Below are positions 36,122 to 45,514 of a stretch of DNA of 64,000 nt, in pieces; within the stretch, counting starts at the first letter, position 1, and every line of letters begins with the position of its first letter. The position numbers were made by a program, and so were the translations under genes. Under the pieces are notes generated by a model. The model saw nothing but the letters and a program-made list of their open reading frames with translations, searched no databases and was not told the origin of the DNA. This DNA comes from Mesorhizobium onobrychidis (lineage in GTDB: Bacteria; Pseudomonadota; Alphaproteobacteria; Rhizobiales; Rhizobiaceae), in contig NZ_CP062229.1 of assembly GCF_024707545.1 (NCBI RefSeq), positions 7,257,238 through 7,321,237 on the forward strand. The letters run 5' to 3'.

Positions 36122-39048
36122 GCCACGGACCGCTGCGCGGCGCCAATTCCGCACCGTCCCAACGGTCGCTTGCCGACACGCGCGCGCCCGACGAGGGCGA
36201 TGGCGTCGATACTTCGCCCGATATCTCCGACAGCATCGCCAAGACAACCTGCTACATGTGCGCCTGTCGCTGCGGCATCGACGTCCACATCAAAGACGGC
36301 AAGGTCCGCTACATCAACGGCAACAAGGACCATCCGATCAATCGCGGCGTGCTGTGCGGCAAGGGCAGTGCCGGCATCATGCAGCACTACAGTCCGGCCC
36401 GGTTGAAGAAACCATTGCTGCGCACAGGTCCGCGCGGCTCGGGAGAATTTCGTGAGATCGAGTGGGAGGAGGCTTTCTCAATCGCGACGGAACGACTTTC
36501 GAAAATCCGCCGGACCGATCCGAAGAAACTCGCCTTCTTCACCGGGCGCGATCAGTCGCAATCGTTGACCGGCTGGTGGGCGAGCCAGTTCGGCACGCCG
36601 AATTTCGCCGCCCATGGCGGCTTCTGCTCGGTCAACATGGCGGCCGGCGGGCTCTATACGATCGGCGGCTCGTTCTGGGAGTTCGGCGAACCCGACTGGG
36701 ACAACACGAGATACTTCATGCTGTTCGGCGTTGCCGAGGACCATGATTCCAATCCGATCAAGATCGGTCTCGGCAAGCTCAAGGCGCGCGGGGCCAAGGT
36801 GGTTTCGATCAATCCGTGCCGCACCGGCTACAACGCCATTGCTGATGACTGGATCGGCATCCGGCCCGGCACCGACGGCCTGTTCGTGTTAGCCCTCATC
36901 CATGAACTGCTGAAGGCCGGCCGTGTCGATCTCGATTATTTGCTGCGCTACACCAACGCCCATGTCCTCGTCATCCAGGAGCCGAATGCGGCCGACGATG
37001 GGCTGTTCGCACGCGACGGTAACGGCAATCCGCTGGCCTGGGACAGGGTAGCGAAAGTGTCCGTCAGCGCCACCGATAATGGTGCAAAACCGGCGCTGAC
37101 CGGCAACTTCCAGGTCGATGGCCGCCGCTGCGTTCCGGTCTTCCAGCTCGTCGCCGACCGCTATCTGCAGGAGAGCTATTCTCCCGACGCGGTCGCCGGA
37201 TGCTGTGGCGTTCCCGCCGACACCATCCGCCGGATCGCCGCCGAACTGGCGCATGTCGCTTTCGAGCAAGCAATCGAACTGCCGATAGCGTGGACCGACT
37301 GGGCCGGTCGCCGGCACGAGACGATGAAGGGCCGGCCGGTGTCGATGCATGCGATGCGGGGCATCTCGGCCCATTCGAACGGGTTTCACACCTGCCGCGC
37401 CATCCACCTCCTCCAGGTGCTTCTCGGCACGGTGGACGTGCCGGGCGGGTTTCGCTTCAAGCCGCCTTATCCCCGGTCGGTGCCGCCGGGGCCGAAGCCG
37501 GCGGGCAAGGACGTCAGGCCGATGACGCCGCTCGAAGGCATGCCGCTCGGTTTCGTCTGCGGACCGGACGATCTGCTCCTCGATGACGCCGGCACGGCTG
37601 TTCGCATCGATAAGGCCTATTCCTGGGATGCACCGCTTGCCGCGCACGGCCTCATGCACACGGTCATCCGCAATGCCTGGGCCGGCGATCCCTATCCGAT
37701 CGACACGCTGATGATGTACATGTCCAACATGGCCTGGAACTCGTCGATGAACACCGTCGAGACGATGGCGATGCTGACCGACAGCGACGAGGCCGGAAAT
37801 TACAAAATCCCCTTCATCATTTATTCCGACGCCTATTATTCCGAGACCGTGCCGTTCGCCGATCTCGTGCTTCCCGACACCACCTATCTCGAAAGGCATG
37901 ACTGCATCAGCCTGCTCGATCGGCCGATCAGCCATGCCGACGGCCCGGGCGACGCCATCCGCCATCCCGTCGTCGAGCCGGATCGTGATGTCAGGCCGTT
38001 CCAGACGGTGTTGATCGAGCTCGGCGCGCGCCTCGGCCTGCCCGGCTTCGTCGACGACGACGGCTCGGCCAAATACCGCGACTATGCCGATTACATCGTC
38101 AATCATGAGCGCACGCCGGGCATCGGCCCGCTCGCCGGCTGGCGCGGCAAGGACGGAACCTCGATCGGCAAAGGCGAGGCCAATCCTGATCAGCTTCAGC
38201 GCTACATCGACAATGGCGGCTTTTGGCACCATGATTTTGCGGACGACCAGCGCTACTACAAGATGGCCAACCGCTCCTATCTCGACTTCGCCGAGAACAT
38301 GGGATTCATCCCGAAAGCCGAGCCGATCGTCTTCCAGCTCTATTCGGAACCGATTCAGCGGTTTCGCCTCGCCGCGCGCGGCCATGGGCGGGTGCTGCCG
38401 CCGGAGGCGGAGCGCAGCCGCATCGAGACCTATATGGACCCGCTGCCGTTCTGGTACACGCCCTTCGAGGAGGCGGCTGTCGACCTCGAGAAATACCCGC
38501 TGCACGCGCTGACGCAGCGGCCGATGCACATGTATCATTCCTGGGGCTCGCAGAACGCCTGGCTCAGGCAGATCACCAGCCAGAACCGGCTGTTCGTGCA
38601 CAACCGGACCGCCGCCGGCCTCGGCCTTGTCGACGATGACTGGGTGTGGATCGAGAGCATCAACGGCAAGGTCAAGGGACAGATCAAGCTGGTCGACGGC
38701 GTCAACGCGGACACGGTGTGGACCTGGAACGCCATCGGCAAGCGGCGCGGCAGCTGGGGGCTGAAGGATGACGCCGCCGAATCCAACCGTGGCTTCCTGC
38801 TCAATCACATCATCGGCGACCAGACCTCTGCCGATGCCAATGGTAAACGCTACTCGAATTCCGACCCGGTGACCGGCCAGGCGGCATGGTTCGACCTGCG
38901 TGTCCGCATCGTCAAATGCGCGGCTGAAGAAGCCGGCTTCACCGAGCCGCAGTTCGAGCGGTTCCGACAGCCGCCGCACTCTGAGCCCTCGCCCGACAAA
39001 CTCAGTTTCGGCGCGGAATTCCGCCGGGAGAGAGAGGCTGCCGAATGA
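36118..39048 (+). CDS. soeA: Molybdopterin oxidoreductase, SoeA-like sulfite dehydrogenase subunit
   Basis: A 976-residue catalytic subunit with a [4Fe-4S] site C45-X2-C48-X3-C52-X27-C80 and a probable molybdenum Cys ligand in HGGFCSVN near 170. Further on are VVSINPCRTG and the C-terminal MopB substrate domain. There is no Tat signal at the N-terminus, so it acts in the cytoplasm. The group molybdoprotein, four-cluster ferredoxin and DmsC-type anchor is that of SoeABC, which oxidises sulfite to sulfate. Other members of this family (thiosulfate or polysulfide reductases) are possible. Confidence 0.85.
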   Translation: MSHGPLRGANSAPSQRSLADTRAPDEGDGVDTSPDISDSIAKTTCYMCACRCGIDVHIKDGKVRYINGNKDHPINRGVLCGKGSAGIMQHYSPARLKKPLLRTGPRGSGEFREIEWEEAFSIATERLSKIRRTDPKKLAFFTGRDQSQSLTGWWASQFGTPNFAAHGGFCSVNMAAGGLYTIGGSFWEFGEPDWDNTRYFMLFGVAEDHDSNPIKIGLGKLKARGAKVVSINPCRTGYNAIADDWIGIRPGTDGLFVLALIHELLKAGRVDLDYLLRYTNAHVLVIQEPNAADDGLFARDGNGNPLAWDRVAKVSVSATDNGAKPALTGNFQVDGRRCVPVFQLVADRYLQESYSPDAVAGCCGVPADTIRRIAAELAHVAFEQAIELPIAWTDWAGRRHETMKGRPVSMHAMRGISAHSNGFHTCRAIHLLQVLLGTVDVPGGFRFKPPYPRSVPPGPKPAGKDVRPMTPLEGMPLGFVCGPDDLLLDDAGTAVRIDKAYSWDAPLAAHGLMHTVIRNAWAGDPYPIDTLMMYMSNMAWNSSMNTVETMAMLTDSDEAGNYKIPFIIYSDAYYSETVPFADLVLPDTTYLERHDCISLLDRPISHADGPGDAIRHPVVEPDRDVRPFQTVLIELGARLGLPGFVDDDGSAKYRDYADYIVNHERTPGIGPLAGWRGKDGTSIGKGEANPDQLQRYIDNGGFWHHDFADDQRYYKMANRSYLDFAENMGFIPKAEPIVFQLYSEPIQRFRLAARGHGRVLPPEAERSRIETYMDPLPFWYTPFEEAAVDLEKYPLHALTQRPMHMYHSWGSQNAWLRQITSQNRLFVHNRTAAGLGLVDDDWVWIESINGKVKGQIKLVDGVNADTVWTWNAIGKRRGSWGLKDDAAESNRGFLLNHIIGDQTSADANGKRYSNSDPVTGQAAWFDLRVRIVKCAAEEAGFTEPQFERFRQPPHSEPSPDKLSFGAEFRREREAAE

Positions 39049-39779
39049 CTTGCCTTCCCGCCCAAACCGACAAGAAGCTCGGACTCGTCATCGATCTCGA
39101 CACCTGCGTCGGCTGCCAGGCCTGCGTTACCGCCTGCAAGGAATGGAACACCGGCGGCCATATGGCGCCGCTAACCGACATCGACCCCTATGGCGGCAAT
39201 GTCGACGGCGTCTGGTTCAACCGCGTGCACAGCTATGAGCACATGACCGAGATGGGTGGGCGCACGGTCAATTTCCCACGCTCCTGCCTGCACTGCGAGA
39301 CACCGGCGTGCGTCACGGTCTGCCCGACCGGCGCCTCCTACAAACGGGCGTCGGATGGCATCGTGCTGGTCGACGAGGACAAATGCATCGGCTGCAAACT
39401 GTGCAGCTGGGCCTGTCCCTACGGAGCGCGCGAATTCGACACCGATGTCGGCGTGATGAAGAAATGCACGTTGTGCGTCGACCGCATCTACAACGACAAT
39501 CTGGCGGAAGAAGATCGCGTGCCGGCCTGCGTCGCTGCTTGCCCGACCAGCGCGCGGCATTTCGGCGATCTGGGCGATCCGGCATCGGCTATCTCGCAAC
39601 TGGTGGCCGAGCGCGGCGGTGTCGATCTGATGCCGGAAATGGGCTATAAGCCGACCAACAAATATCTGCCGCCACGTGCCCACACCACCCGCGCCGCATC
39701 GGTGCCGGCGCCGGCGCTTGAAGCGGTGCGGGCCGAAGGCGGCTTCCTCGGCTGGGTCGACCGCATGCTTTCGAACTGA
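39045..39779 (+). CDS. soeB: Four-cluster ferredoxin subunit (SoeB-like)
   Basis: Electron-transfer subunit of 244 residues with four cysteine groups for [4Fe-4S] clusters: CVGCQACVTACKEWN, CLHCETPACVTVCPTGA, CIGCKLCSWACPYGA, and CTLCVDR with CVAACPTSARHFG. Its ATG overlaps the soeA stop by four bases. It passes electrons from the molybdenum subunit to the membrane anchor. Confidence 0.93.
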   Translation: MTCLPAQTDKKLGLVIDLDTCVGCQACVTACKEWNTGGHMAPLTDIDPYGGNVDGVWFNRVHSYEHMTEMGGRTVNFPRSCLHCETPACVTVCPTGASYKRASDGIVLVDEDKCIGCKLCSWACPYGAREFDTDVGVMKKCTLCVDRIYNDNLAEEDRVPACVAACPTSARHFGDLGDPASAISQLVAERGGVDLMPEMGYKPTNKYLPPRAHTTRAASVPAPALEAVRAEGGFLGWVDRMLSN

Positions 39780-39790
39780 CCAGCGCCTTC

Positions 39791-40726
39791 ATGCATCCAG
39801 CATTCTCGGTCGTCTTTTTCACCACCGCCACGGGCGCCGGTTACGGCCTGCTCGCGCTGCTTGGCGTGCTCGCCGGACAGGGCTTTATCCCGCCCGATTT
39901 CTGGCTTGGCCTTACCGGCATGGGGCTGGCGCTTGGCCTGATCTCGGCAGGCCTGCTGTCGTCGGCCGGCCATCTCGGCCGGCCCGAACGCGCCTGGCGT
40001 GCCTTCTCGCAATGGCGTAGCTCATGGCTGTCGCGCGAAGGTGTTGCCTCGGTCGCCACCTTCGTGCCGGCGGGACTGTTCGGTATTGGCTGGGTGGTCC
40101 TCGGCCGTACGAGCGGCTGGGTGGCTGTCGCCGGGCTGCTCGCTGCCATCGGCGCGGTCGCAACCGTCTGCACCACCGGCATGATCTACGCGTCGTTGAA
40201 GCCGATCGCCCAATGGCACAGCCGCTTCACTCTGCCCGGCTATCTGATCTTTTCGGCGATGAGCGGCAGCGTGCTGCTCAACGCGCTGCTGCAGGGTTTC
40301 GCCTTCGGCTCGACTATCGTTCTGGCGGGTTGCGTGCTGCTGACCTTGCTCGGCTGGGGCTGGAAGCTGGCAACCTGGCGACACAATGACAGGCTGGAAA
40401 TCCCGACCAACGCCAACACCGCGACCGGACTTGCCGGCGGTACTGTGCGGTCGCTGGAATGGCCGCACACCGAGGAAAACTACCTGCTCAAGGAGATGGG
40501 CTTTCGCGTCGCGCGCAAGCACAAGGCGCGGCTGCGTCAAATCACGCAAGCGCTGGCCTTCGCGCTGCCCGCCCTGCTGCTGGTTGCCGCCTTCGCCTTG
40601 CCATGGCCTTATGCGGCGGTGCTCTCGACATTCGCCGCAATCGTCCAATTCGCCGGCATGCTGGTCGAACGCTGGCTGTTCTTCGCCGAGGCGAAGCACA
40701 CCGTCACCCTGTACTACGGCCGGTAG
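39791..40726 (+). CDS. soeC: DmsC-type membrane anchor subunit (SoeC-like)
   Basis: A 311-residue polytopic protein with about eight membrane helices and the DmsC-family features SVVFFTTATGAGYGLLALLGVL and SAGLLSSAGHLGRPERAWRAFSQWRSSWLSREG. It hands electrons to the quinone pool. It starts 11 bases after soeB. DmsC rather than NrfD type fits SoeC. Confidence 0.9.
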   Translation: MHPAFSVVFFTTATGAGYGLLALLGVLAGQGFIPPDFWLGLTGMGLALGLISAGLLSSAGHLGRPERAWRAFSQWRSSWLSREGVASVATFVPAGLFGIGWVVLGRTSGWVAVAGLLAAIGAVATVCTTGMIYASLKPIAQWHSRFTLPGYLIFSAMSGSVLLNALLQGFAFGSTIVLAGCVLLTLLGWGWKLATWRHNDRLEIPTNANTATGLAGGTVRSLEWPHTEENYLLKEMGFRVARKHKARLRQITQALAFALPALLLVAAFALPWPYAAVLSTFAAIVQFAGMLVERWLFFAEAKHTVTLYYGR

Positions 40727-40731
40727 CGGTA

Positions 40732-41448
40732 TCAGCCTGGTCTCAACATCGAGCGAGAAATGGCGAAGATGCGCTCCGTGCCGAGCATATAGGCCATCAG
40801 CGTTTCGCGGCGGAACAGCCCGGCATAGGCGCGATCGAGCACATTGAGCGAGCCGGTATAGGCGCCGAAGGCCGGCATGATCATGCGGCCGCCGTCGCCG
40901 GCAAAGCAGCGCCGCCGCACCGAGCGGCCGCGCTGCACGATGCGGGCGCAGGGATGCAGATGGCCTGATATCTCGCCTTCCACTCTCACCGCCGAAGGCT
41001 CGTGCCGGAATACAAGAGAGCCTATGGCCAGCTCGCGCACCGTCTCGCCCGGCAGGTCGGCCGGCGCGTCCGGATCATGGTTGCCGGCAACCCAGAACCA
41101 GTCGCGGCCGGCCATCAGTCCTTCCAGGCGTTCGCGAAAGCTTGAGTGCATGCGCGCCGCGCCGCCACCATCATGAAAGCTGTCGCCCAGGCTGATGACG
41201 ATCGCCGGCTGATAATCGGCAATCACCGCCTGCAGCCGGAGCAATGTCGCACCGGTGTCATAGGGCGGGATCAACGTGCCGCGCCGTGCCAGCGACGAAC
41301 CCTTTTCCAGATGCAGGTCGGAGACAGTCAGCAGCCGAAGCTCGGGAAAATAAAGCACGCCGCGCCGATCGCAGATCGCGCGCTCGCCGGCGATGCCGAT
41401 AGAGTCGGCGCCTGCCAGGGGCAAAGTCGTGGCCAGCACGCGCGTCAT
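40732..41448 (-). CDS. pdeM: Ligase-associated DNA damage response endonuclease PdeM
   Basis: Metallophosphoesterase-fold nuclease, 238 residues: SDLHLEKG, GDSFHDGG, GNHD and GHLHP make the two-metal site. The start ATG overlaps the stop of the upstream helicase gene by four bases, the usual pairing. PdeM belongs to a four-gene repair system (ligase, exonuclease, helicase, PdeM); only the last two are here. Confidence 0.92.
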   Translation of the reverse strand: MTRVLATTLPLAGADSIGIAGERAICDRRGVLYFPELRLLTVSDLHLEKGSSLARRGTLIPPYDTGATLLRLQAVIADYQPAIVISLGDSFHDGGGAARMHSSFRERLEGLMAGRDWFWVAGNHDPDAPADLPGETVRELAIGSLVFRHEPSAVRVEGEISGHLHPCARIVQRGRSVRRRCFAGDGGRMIMPAFGAYTGSLNVLDRAYAGLFRRETLMAYMLGTERIFAISRSMLRPG

Positions 41449-43967
41449 TTCGTCCCCATGGCCTCCTCGACCAGCGTCGCCGCATCCATCAGCAGCGTAT
41501 CATCGGCCTCGCCATGCACCGGCATCTTGCCGATCTCAAGCATGATCGGCACGGCGAGCGGCGAAATCTGTTCGAGGTTCTTATGCACGATTCGTCCTTG
41601 GATGCGCGAGAGCATCTCGGCAAGTCTACTGACATCCAGCAGGCCCGTGGCCGCATCGGCACGCGTCGCCTGCAGCAGGATATGGTCGGGCTCATGGCTG
41701 CGCAGAACGTCGTAAATGAGGTCGGTCGACACGGTGACCTGACGGCCGCTCTTCTCCTGGCCCGGATGACGTCTTTCGATCAGTCCCGAGATAAGCGCGC
41801 AATTGCGGAAAGTGCGCTTCAAGAGCCAGCTGCCGGCCAGCCAGGCTTCGAGATCGTCGCCCAGCATATCCTGGTCGAAAAGCGCGGCCAGCGACGGTTT
41901 CTTCGCCCTGAACATCCTGCCCATATCGGCCAGCGACCATATGGCAAGTGCATAGTCGGTGGCGACGAAGCCGAGCGGCCTGGCCCCCGTCCTGTCGAGC
42001 CGGCGGGTCAGCAGCATGCCAAGCGTCTGGTGCGCCAGCCTGCCCTCGAACGGATAGGCCACCAGATAGTGCCGGTTGCCACGCGGAAAGGTCTCGATCA
42101 GCAGGTCGTCGCGTTTCGGCAGTACCGACTTGTCGGCCTGGAAGCGTAGCCAGTCGGCGACCTGCTCCGGCAGCTTCTTCCATCGCTGGGGGTCGTCCAG
42201 CATGATGCGGACCTGCTCGGCGAGGTAGGTCGAAAGCGGGAATTTGCCGCCGCCATAATAAGGCACCTTGGCGTCGCTGCCGGGTGCATTCGAGACGAAG
42301 CACTCATTCTCGCGGATGCCCTCGAAGCGCAGCACCTTGCCGGCAAACATGAACGTGTCGCCATGCGTCAGCGTTTCGAGGAAAGCCTCCTCGATCTTGC
42401 CGAGAACGCGGCCGCCGCGCGACGCGGACCCCTTGCTGCCGGCCTGGACGTAACGCACGTTGAGCGCCGGCACCTCGATGATGGTGCCGACATTCAGCCG
42501 GTATTGCTGGGCAATGCGAGGATTGGACACGCGCCACAGCCCGTCCCTGTTCAGGCGGATGCGGGCGTAGCGCTCGTAGTTCTTCAGCGCATAGCCGCCG
42601 GTGGCGACGAAATCGATGACGCGATCGAATGTCGGCCGATCGAGGCTGGCATAGGGTGCAGCCGTTCGCACTTCCTCGAACAAGGTATCGGCAAGGAATG
42701 GCGCGCCGCAGGCGCAACCCAGAACATGCTGCGCCAGCACGTCGAGCCCGCCATTGACCAGCGGCGGCGTATCCTGGGCGCCGAGATAATTGGCGTCGAG
42801 CGCCGCTCGGCATTCCAGCACCTCGAAGCGGTTGGCGGGGATCAGGATCGCCTTGGACGGCTCGTCCATGCGGTGGTTGGCGCGGCCGATGCGCTGCGCC
42901 AGCCGGCTCGCGCCCTTCGGCGCGCCGACATGCACGACCAGATCGACGTCGCCCCAGTCGATGCCGAGATCGAGCGTCGAAGTGGCGACGATGGCGCGCA
43001 AGGTATTCTCGCCCATGGCTTTCTCGACGCGCCGTCGCTGGGCGACATCGAGCGAGCCGTGATGCAGCGCGATCGGCAAGGTGTCCTCATTGACCCGCCA
43101 TAATTCCTGGAACAGCAGTTCGGCCTGGCTGCGTGTGTTGACGAACAGCAAGGTCGTCTTGTGTCGCTTGATCTCGTTGTAGATCTCCGGTGTCGCGTAG
43201 CGGGCCGAATGGCCAGCCCACGGCACGCGTTCTTCCGAATCGAGAATAGAGATCTCGGGCTTGGCGCCGCCGGTCACGACGATCAATTCGGCCATGCCGC
43301 CCGGGGGGTTCTGGTTGACCAGCCAGCGCCGCAATTCGTCCGGTTCGGCGACCGTCGCCGACAAGCCGATCGTCTGGAAGCCGGGAACAAAGGATCGCAG
43401 CCGCGCCAGGCCGAGCGACAGGAGATGCCCGCGTTTCGAGGTCACCAGCGAATGCAGTTCATCAAGCACGACGTAGCGCAGATCCTCAAAGAAGCGCCTG
43501 GCGTCGGGCGCAGCAATCAGCAGCGCCAGTTGCTCGGGCGTGGTCAGGAGGATGTCGGGCGGCGCCAGCTTCTGCCGCTGGCGCTTGTGCGCGGGCGTGT
43601 CGCCGGTGCGCGTCTCGATAGTGACAGGTAGCCCGATCTCTTCCACCGGCTTGCCGAGATTGCGCTCGATGTCGACGGCCAGCGCTTTCAGCGGCGAGAT
43701 ATAGAGTGTGTGGATGCCGCGATGCGCCTGCCCCGGTCTTCTCCTTGGCCGGCCGGCCAGCTCGGTTAGTGAAGGCAGAAACCCGGCCAGCGTCTTGCCT
43801 GCGCCGGTCGGTGCGATCAGCAGCACCGACTGCCCGGCTTGGGCAGTCGCCAGCAGCTCGATCTGATGGGCGCGCGGCGACCAGCCTTTTTCGGCGAACC
43901 ATTTGAGGAATGGCTCGGGCAAGTGCACGGCGGCATTCTGTTCGGCGAGACGCGGCTGCTCAGTCAC
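41445..43967 (-). CDS. Ligase-associated DNA damage response DEXH-box helicase (Lhr-like)
   Basis: Superfamily 2 helicase of 840 residues, Lhr-core type: Walker A APTGAGKT near 53, DELH box in VVLDELHSL, motif III SATVAEP, motif VI as QRIGRANHR, and the Lhr-specific winged helix and C-terminal domains. I place the start at a GTG at 43967 (VTEQPRLAEQNAA); the longer frame upstream runs through a palindromic repeat. It pairs with pdeM; the ligase and exonuclease genes must be elsewhere. Confidence 0.93.
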   Translation of the reverse strand: MTEQPRLAEQNAAVHLPEPFLKWFAEKGWSPRAHQIELLATAQAGQSVLLIAPTGAGKTLAGFLPSLTELAGRPRRRPGQAHRGIHTLYISPLKALAVDIERNLGKPVEEIGLPVTIETRTGDTPAHKRQRQKLAPPDILLTTPEQLALLIAAPDARRFFEDLRYVVLDELHSLVTSKRGHLLSLGLARLRSFVPGFQTIGLSATVAEPDELRRWLVNQNPPGGMAELIVVTGGAKPEISILDSEERVPWAGHSARYATPEIYNEIKRHKTTLLFVNTRSQAELLFQELWRVNEDTLPIALHHGSLDVAQRRRVEKAMGENTLRAIVATSTLDLGIDWGDVDLVVHVGAPKGASRLAQRIGRANHRMDEPSKAILIPANRFEVLECRAALDANYLGAQDTPPLVNGGLDVLAQHVLGCACGAPFLADTLFEEVRTAAPYASLDRPTFDRVIDFVATGGYALKNYERYARIRLNRDGLWRVSNPRIAQQYRLNVGTIIEVPALNVRYVQAGSKGSASRGGRVLGKIEEAFLETLTHGDTFMFAGKVLRFEGIRENECFVSNAPGSDAKVPYYGGGKFPLSTYLAEQVRIMLDDPQRWKKLPEQVADWLRFQADKSVLPKRDDLLIETFPRGNRHYLVAYPFEGRLAHQTLGMLLTRRLDRTGARPLGFVATDYALAIWSLADMGRMFRAKKPSLAALFDQDMLGDDLEAWLAGSWLLKRTFRNCALISGLIERRHPGQEKSGRQVTVSTDLIYDVLRSHEPDHILLQATRADAATGLLDVSRLAEMLSRIQGRIVHKNLEQISPLAVPIMLEIGKMPVHGEADDTLLMDAATLVEEAMGTK

Positions 43968-44036
43968 GCGCCAGAGGTAGCGCGGCGGCGCGCAATCGCC
44001 AAGAACAATCGGAACAAAAGGTGATCGAGCGCGCCT

Positions 44037-44190
44037 TCCTTCTCCCCTTGTGGAGAATGTGGATTGCCGCAAAGCGGCAAGACGGATGAGGGGTGCTGGA
44101 AAAAATGAGGCGTTGGCGATCCTTCCAACACCCCTCATCCGACCGAGCTTCGCTCGGCCACCTTCTCCCACAAGGGGCACAAGGGGAGGA
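44037..44190. repeat. Composite palindromic repeat (BIME-like)
   Basis: CTTCTCCCCTTGTGG and CCCACAAGGGG...GGGGAG lie at opposite ends as outer arms; ATGAGGGGTG and CACCCCTCAT are inner arms. Two small hairpins (TTGCCGC/GCGGCAA and CCGAGC/GCTCGG) sit between. It occupies the gap between the NlpC/P60 gene and the helicase start. The type recurs at 24.5 kb. Confidence 0.7.
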
Positions 44191-44202
44191 CAGGCGCTTA
44201 CA

Positions 44203-45063
44203 TTACGGCCGCCGGAACCCTGTCGGACCGCCATAGAGATAGCCGATACGGGCGAGGGCTTCCTTGAAACCTTCACGTGAGACCAGCATGGTGTGGCCGT
44301 TGGCGTGGATCATGGTCTCAGGGTCGGTCATGATCGCAACATGGCCTTTCCAGAACACCAGGTCGCCGCGCCGCAACTCAGCAAAATCCGGCCCAGCTTC
44401 GAGCGGCTCACCGATGGTCGCCGCCTGCATGTCGGAATCGCGCAGCACTTGCCTGCCGGCCACATGCATCGCCAATTGCACGAGGCCGGAGCAATCGATG
44501 CCGAAGCCGGAGGTCCCGCCCCACAGATAGGGTGTGCCGAGAAAGGTTTCCGCGACCGCGACATAGTCGGCAGCTGGTTTGTTCAACGGCCGCAAATGGC
44601 CCGATATGACCGTCTCGCCGGACGATAACAGCGCATAATGCGTGCCGCGGGTTTCGGCCGCGCCCGCCACCGTCACCGCCGATCCCATCGACAGCTGCCC
44701 GCTCAGCGGAAGCCGCAAATCCGGTCCGGGATAGAGGAAGGTGCGCGGCACGGAGACGACATGAGTTGGCGCATGGGCCCGCGCGCTTAGCACGGTGTCG
44801 GCGACATAGCCGACATAGCCGTCGCGTTCGGCCTGGATCCAGGCCCAGCCCTCAACGTCTTCGAAGACGAGGACATCGTCGCCGAACAGAAGCTGCGTGT
44901 TGACGCCGGCTTCCGGGCGCGGCGCCTTGCGGACATCGGCAACGGAAGCGGCGATACGCGCTGGCCGCCCGGCGACAAAGCGATCGGCGGCGACCTCGCC
45001 TTTCAGCCTGGCATCGGCGAGATCGGAACGGAAGGCGTGAAGGCGGGCATCCCTGGCGGTCAA
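44203..45063 (-). CDS. NlpC/P60-family cell-wall peptidase with SH3 domains
   Basis: A 286-residue C40 peptidase. Two bacterial SH3-like domains come first (ADVRKAPRPEAGVNTQLLFGDDVLVFED onward), then the NlpC/P60 domain with nucleophile Cys in GIDCSGLVQ (near 190), His in KGHVAIM and a third His in HANGH. It cleaves peptide crosslinks in peptidoglycan. No signal peptide is evident. The start is uncertain: TTG at 45063 is the first codon available after an in-frame stop shared with the MarR gene. Confidence 0.88.
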   Translation of the reverse strand: MTARDARLHAFRSDLADARLKGEVAADRFVAGRPARIAASVADVRKAPRPEAGVNTQLLFGDDVLVFEDVEGWAWIQAERDGYVGYVADTVLSARAHAPTHVVSVPRTFLYPGPDLRLPLSGQLSMGSAVTVAGAAETRGTHYALLSSGETVISGHLRPLNKPAADYVAVAETFLGTPYLWGGTSGFGIDCSGLVQLAMHVAGRQVLRDSDMQAATIGEPLEAGPDFAELRRGDLVFWKGHVAIMTDPETMIHANGHTMLVSREGFKEALARIGYLYGGPTGFRRP

Positions 45064-45093
45064 ATCGGCAACTCGTTCAGAAGGGCGTTTCGG

Positions 45094-45444
45094 TCAGATG
45101 GGCAATTCCTGGGCTCTGGCGATGATAACATCGCCGAAGCGCTCGACAAAGAGAGCACCTTCTACGGTTCGCTTGACCAGCACGTTGCGCTTGTCGAGCT
45201 CATCGCGATGGCGCGACACCAGCTTCATCGCGCCCATTGTGTCGAGCGCGCGGGTGATGACCGGCTTTGTGACATTGAGGCGGGCGGCGAGCCCGCGCAC
45301 CGTATGCGGCGGCGGATCGAGATAGATGGTGAACAGGATCGCCGTCTGGCGCATGGTGAGGTCCGGTGCGTCGTCGCGCACCTGAGACAGCATCACCTGC
45401 TGCCACAGTCGCAAGGCCTGGCTCGGGCGCATCGAAATCGACAT
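45094..45444 (-). CDS. MarR-family winged-helix regulator
   Basis: A compact 116-residue MarR protein: LTMRQTAILFTIYLDPPPHTVRGLAARLNVTKPVITRALDTM (helix-turn-helix) and a wing with RHRDELDKRNVLVKRT. It is followed 30 bases later, in the same frame, by the NlpC/P60 gene, so the two are likely cotranscribed. Ligand and targets are unknown. Confidence 0.85.
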   Translation of the reverse strand: MSISMRPSQALRLWQQVMLSQVRDDAPDLTMRQTAILFTIYLDPPPHTVRGLAARLNVTKPVITRALDTMGAMKLVSRHRDELDKRNVLVKRTVEGALFVERFGDVIIARAQELPI

Positions 45445-45514
45445 CCGGCCAGCATGACGGAAAATTGTTTCGGTTCCGTTTCAGTCTCGATACCTTCCTG
45501 TCGGACCGGAACCG

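Noticed and set aside
36889..38979. 696-codon minus-strand ORF
   Set aside because: It lies wholly opposite soeA, whose motifs are intact; the shadow frame has Arg/His/Asp-rich composition without domains.
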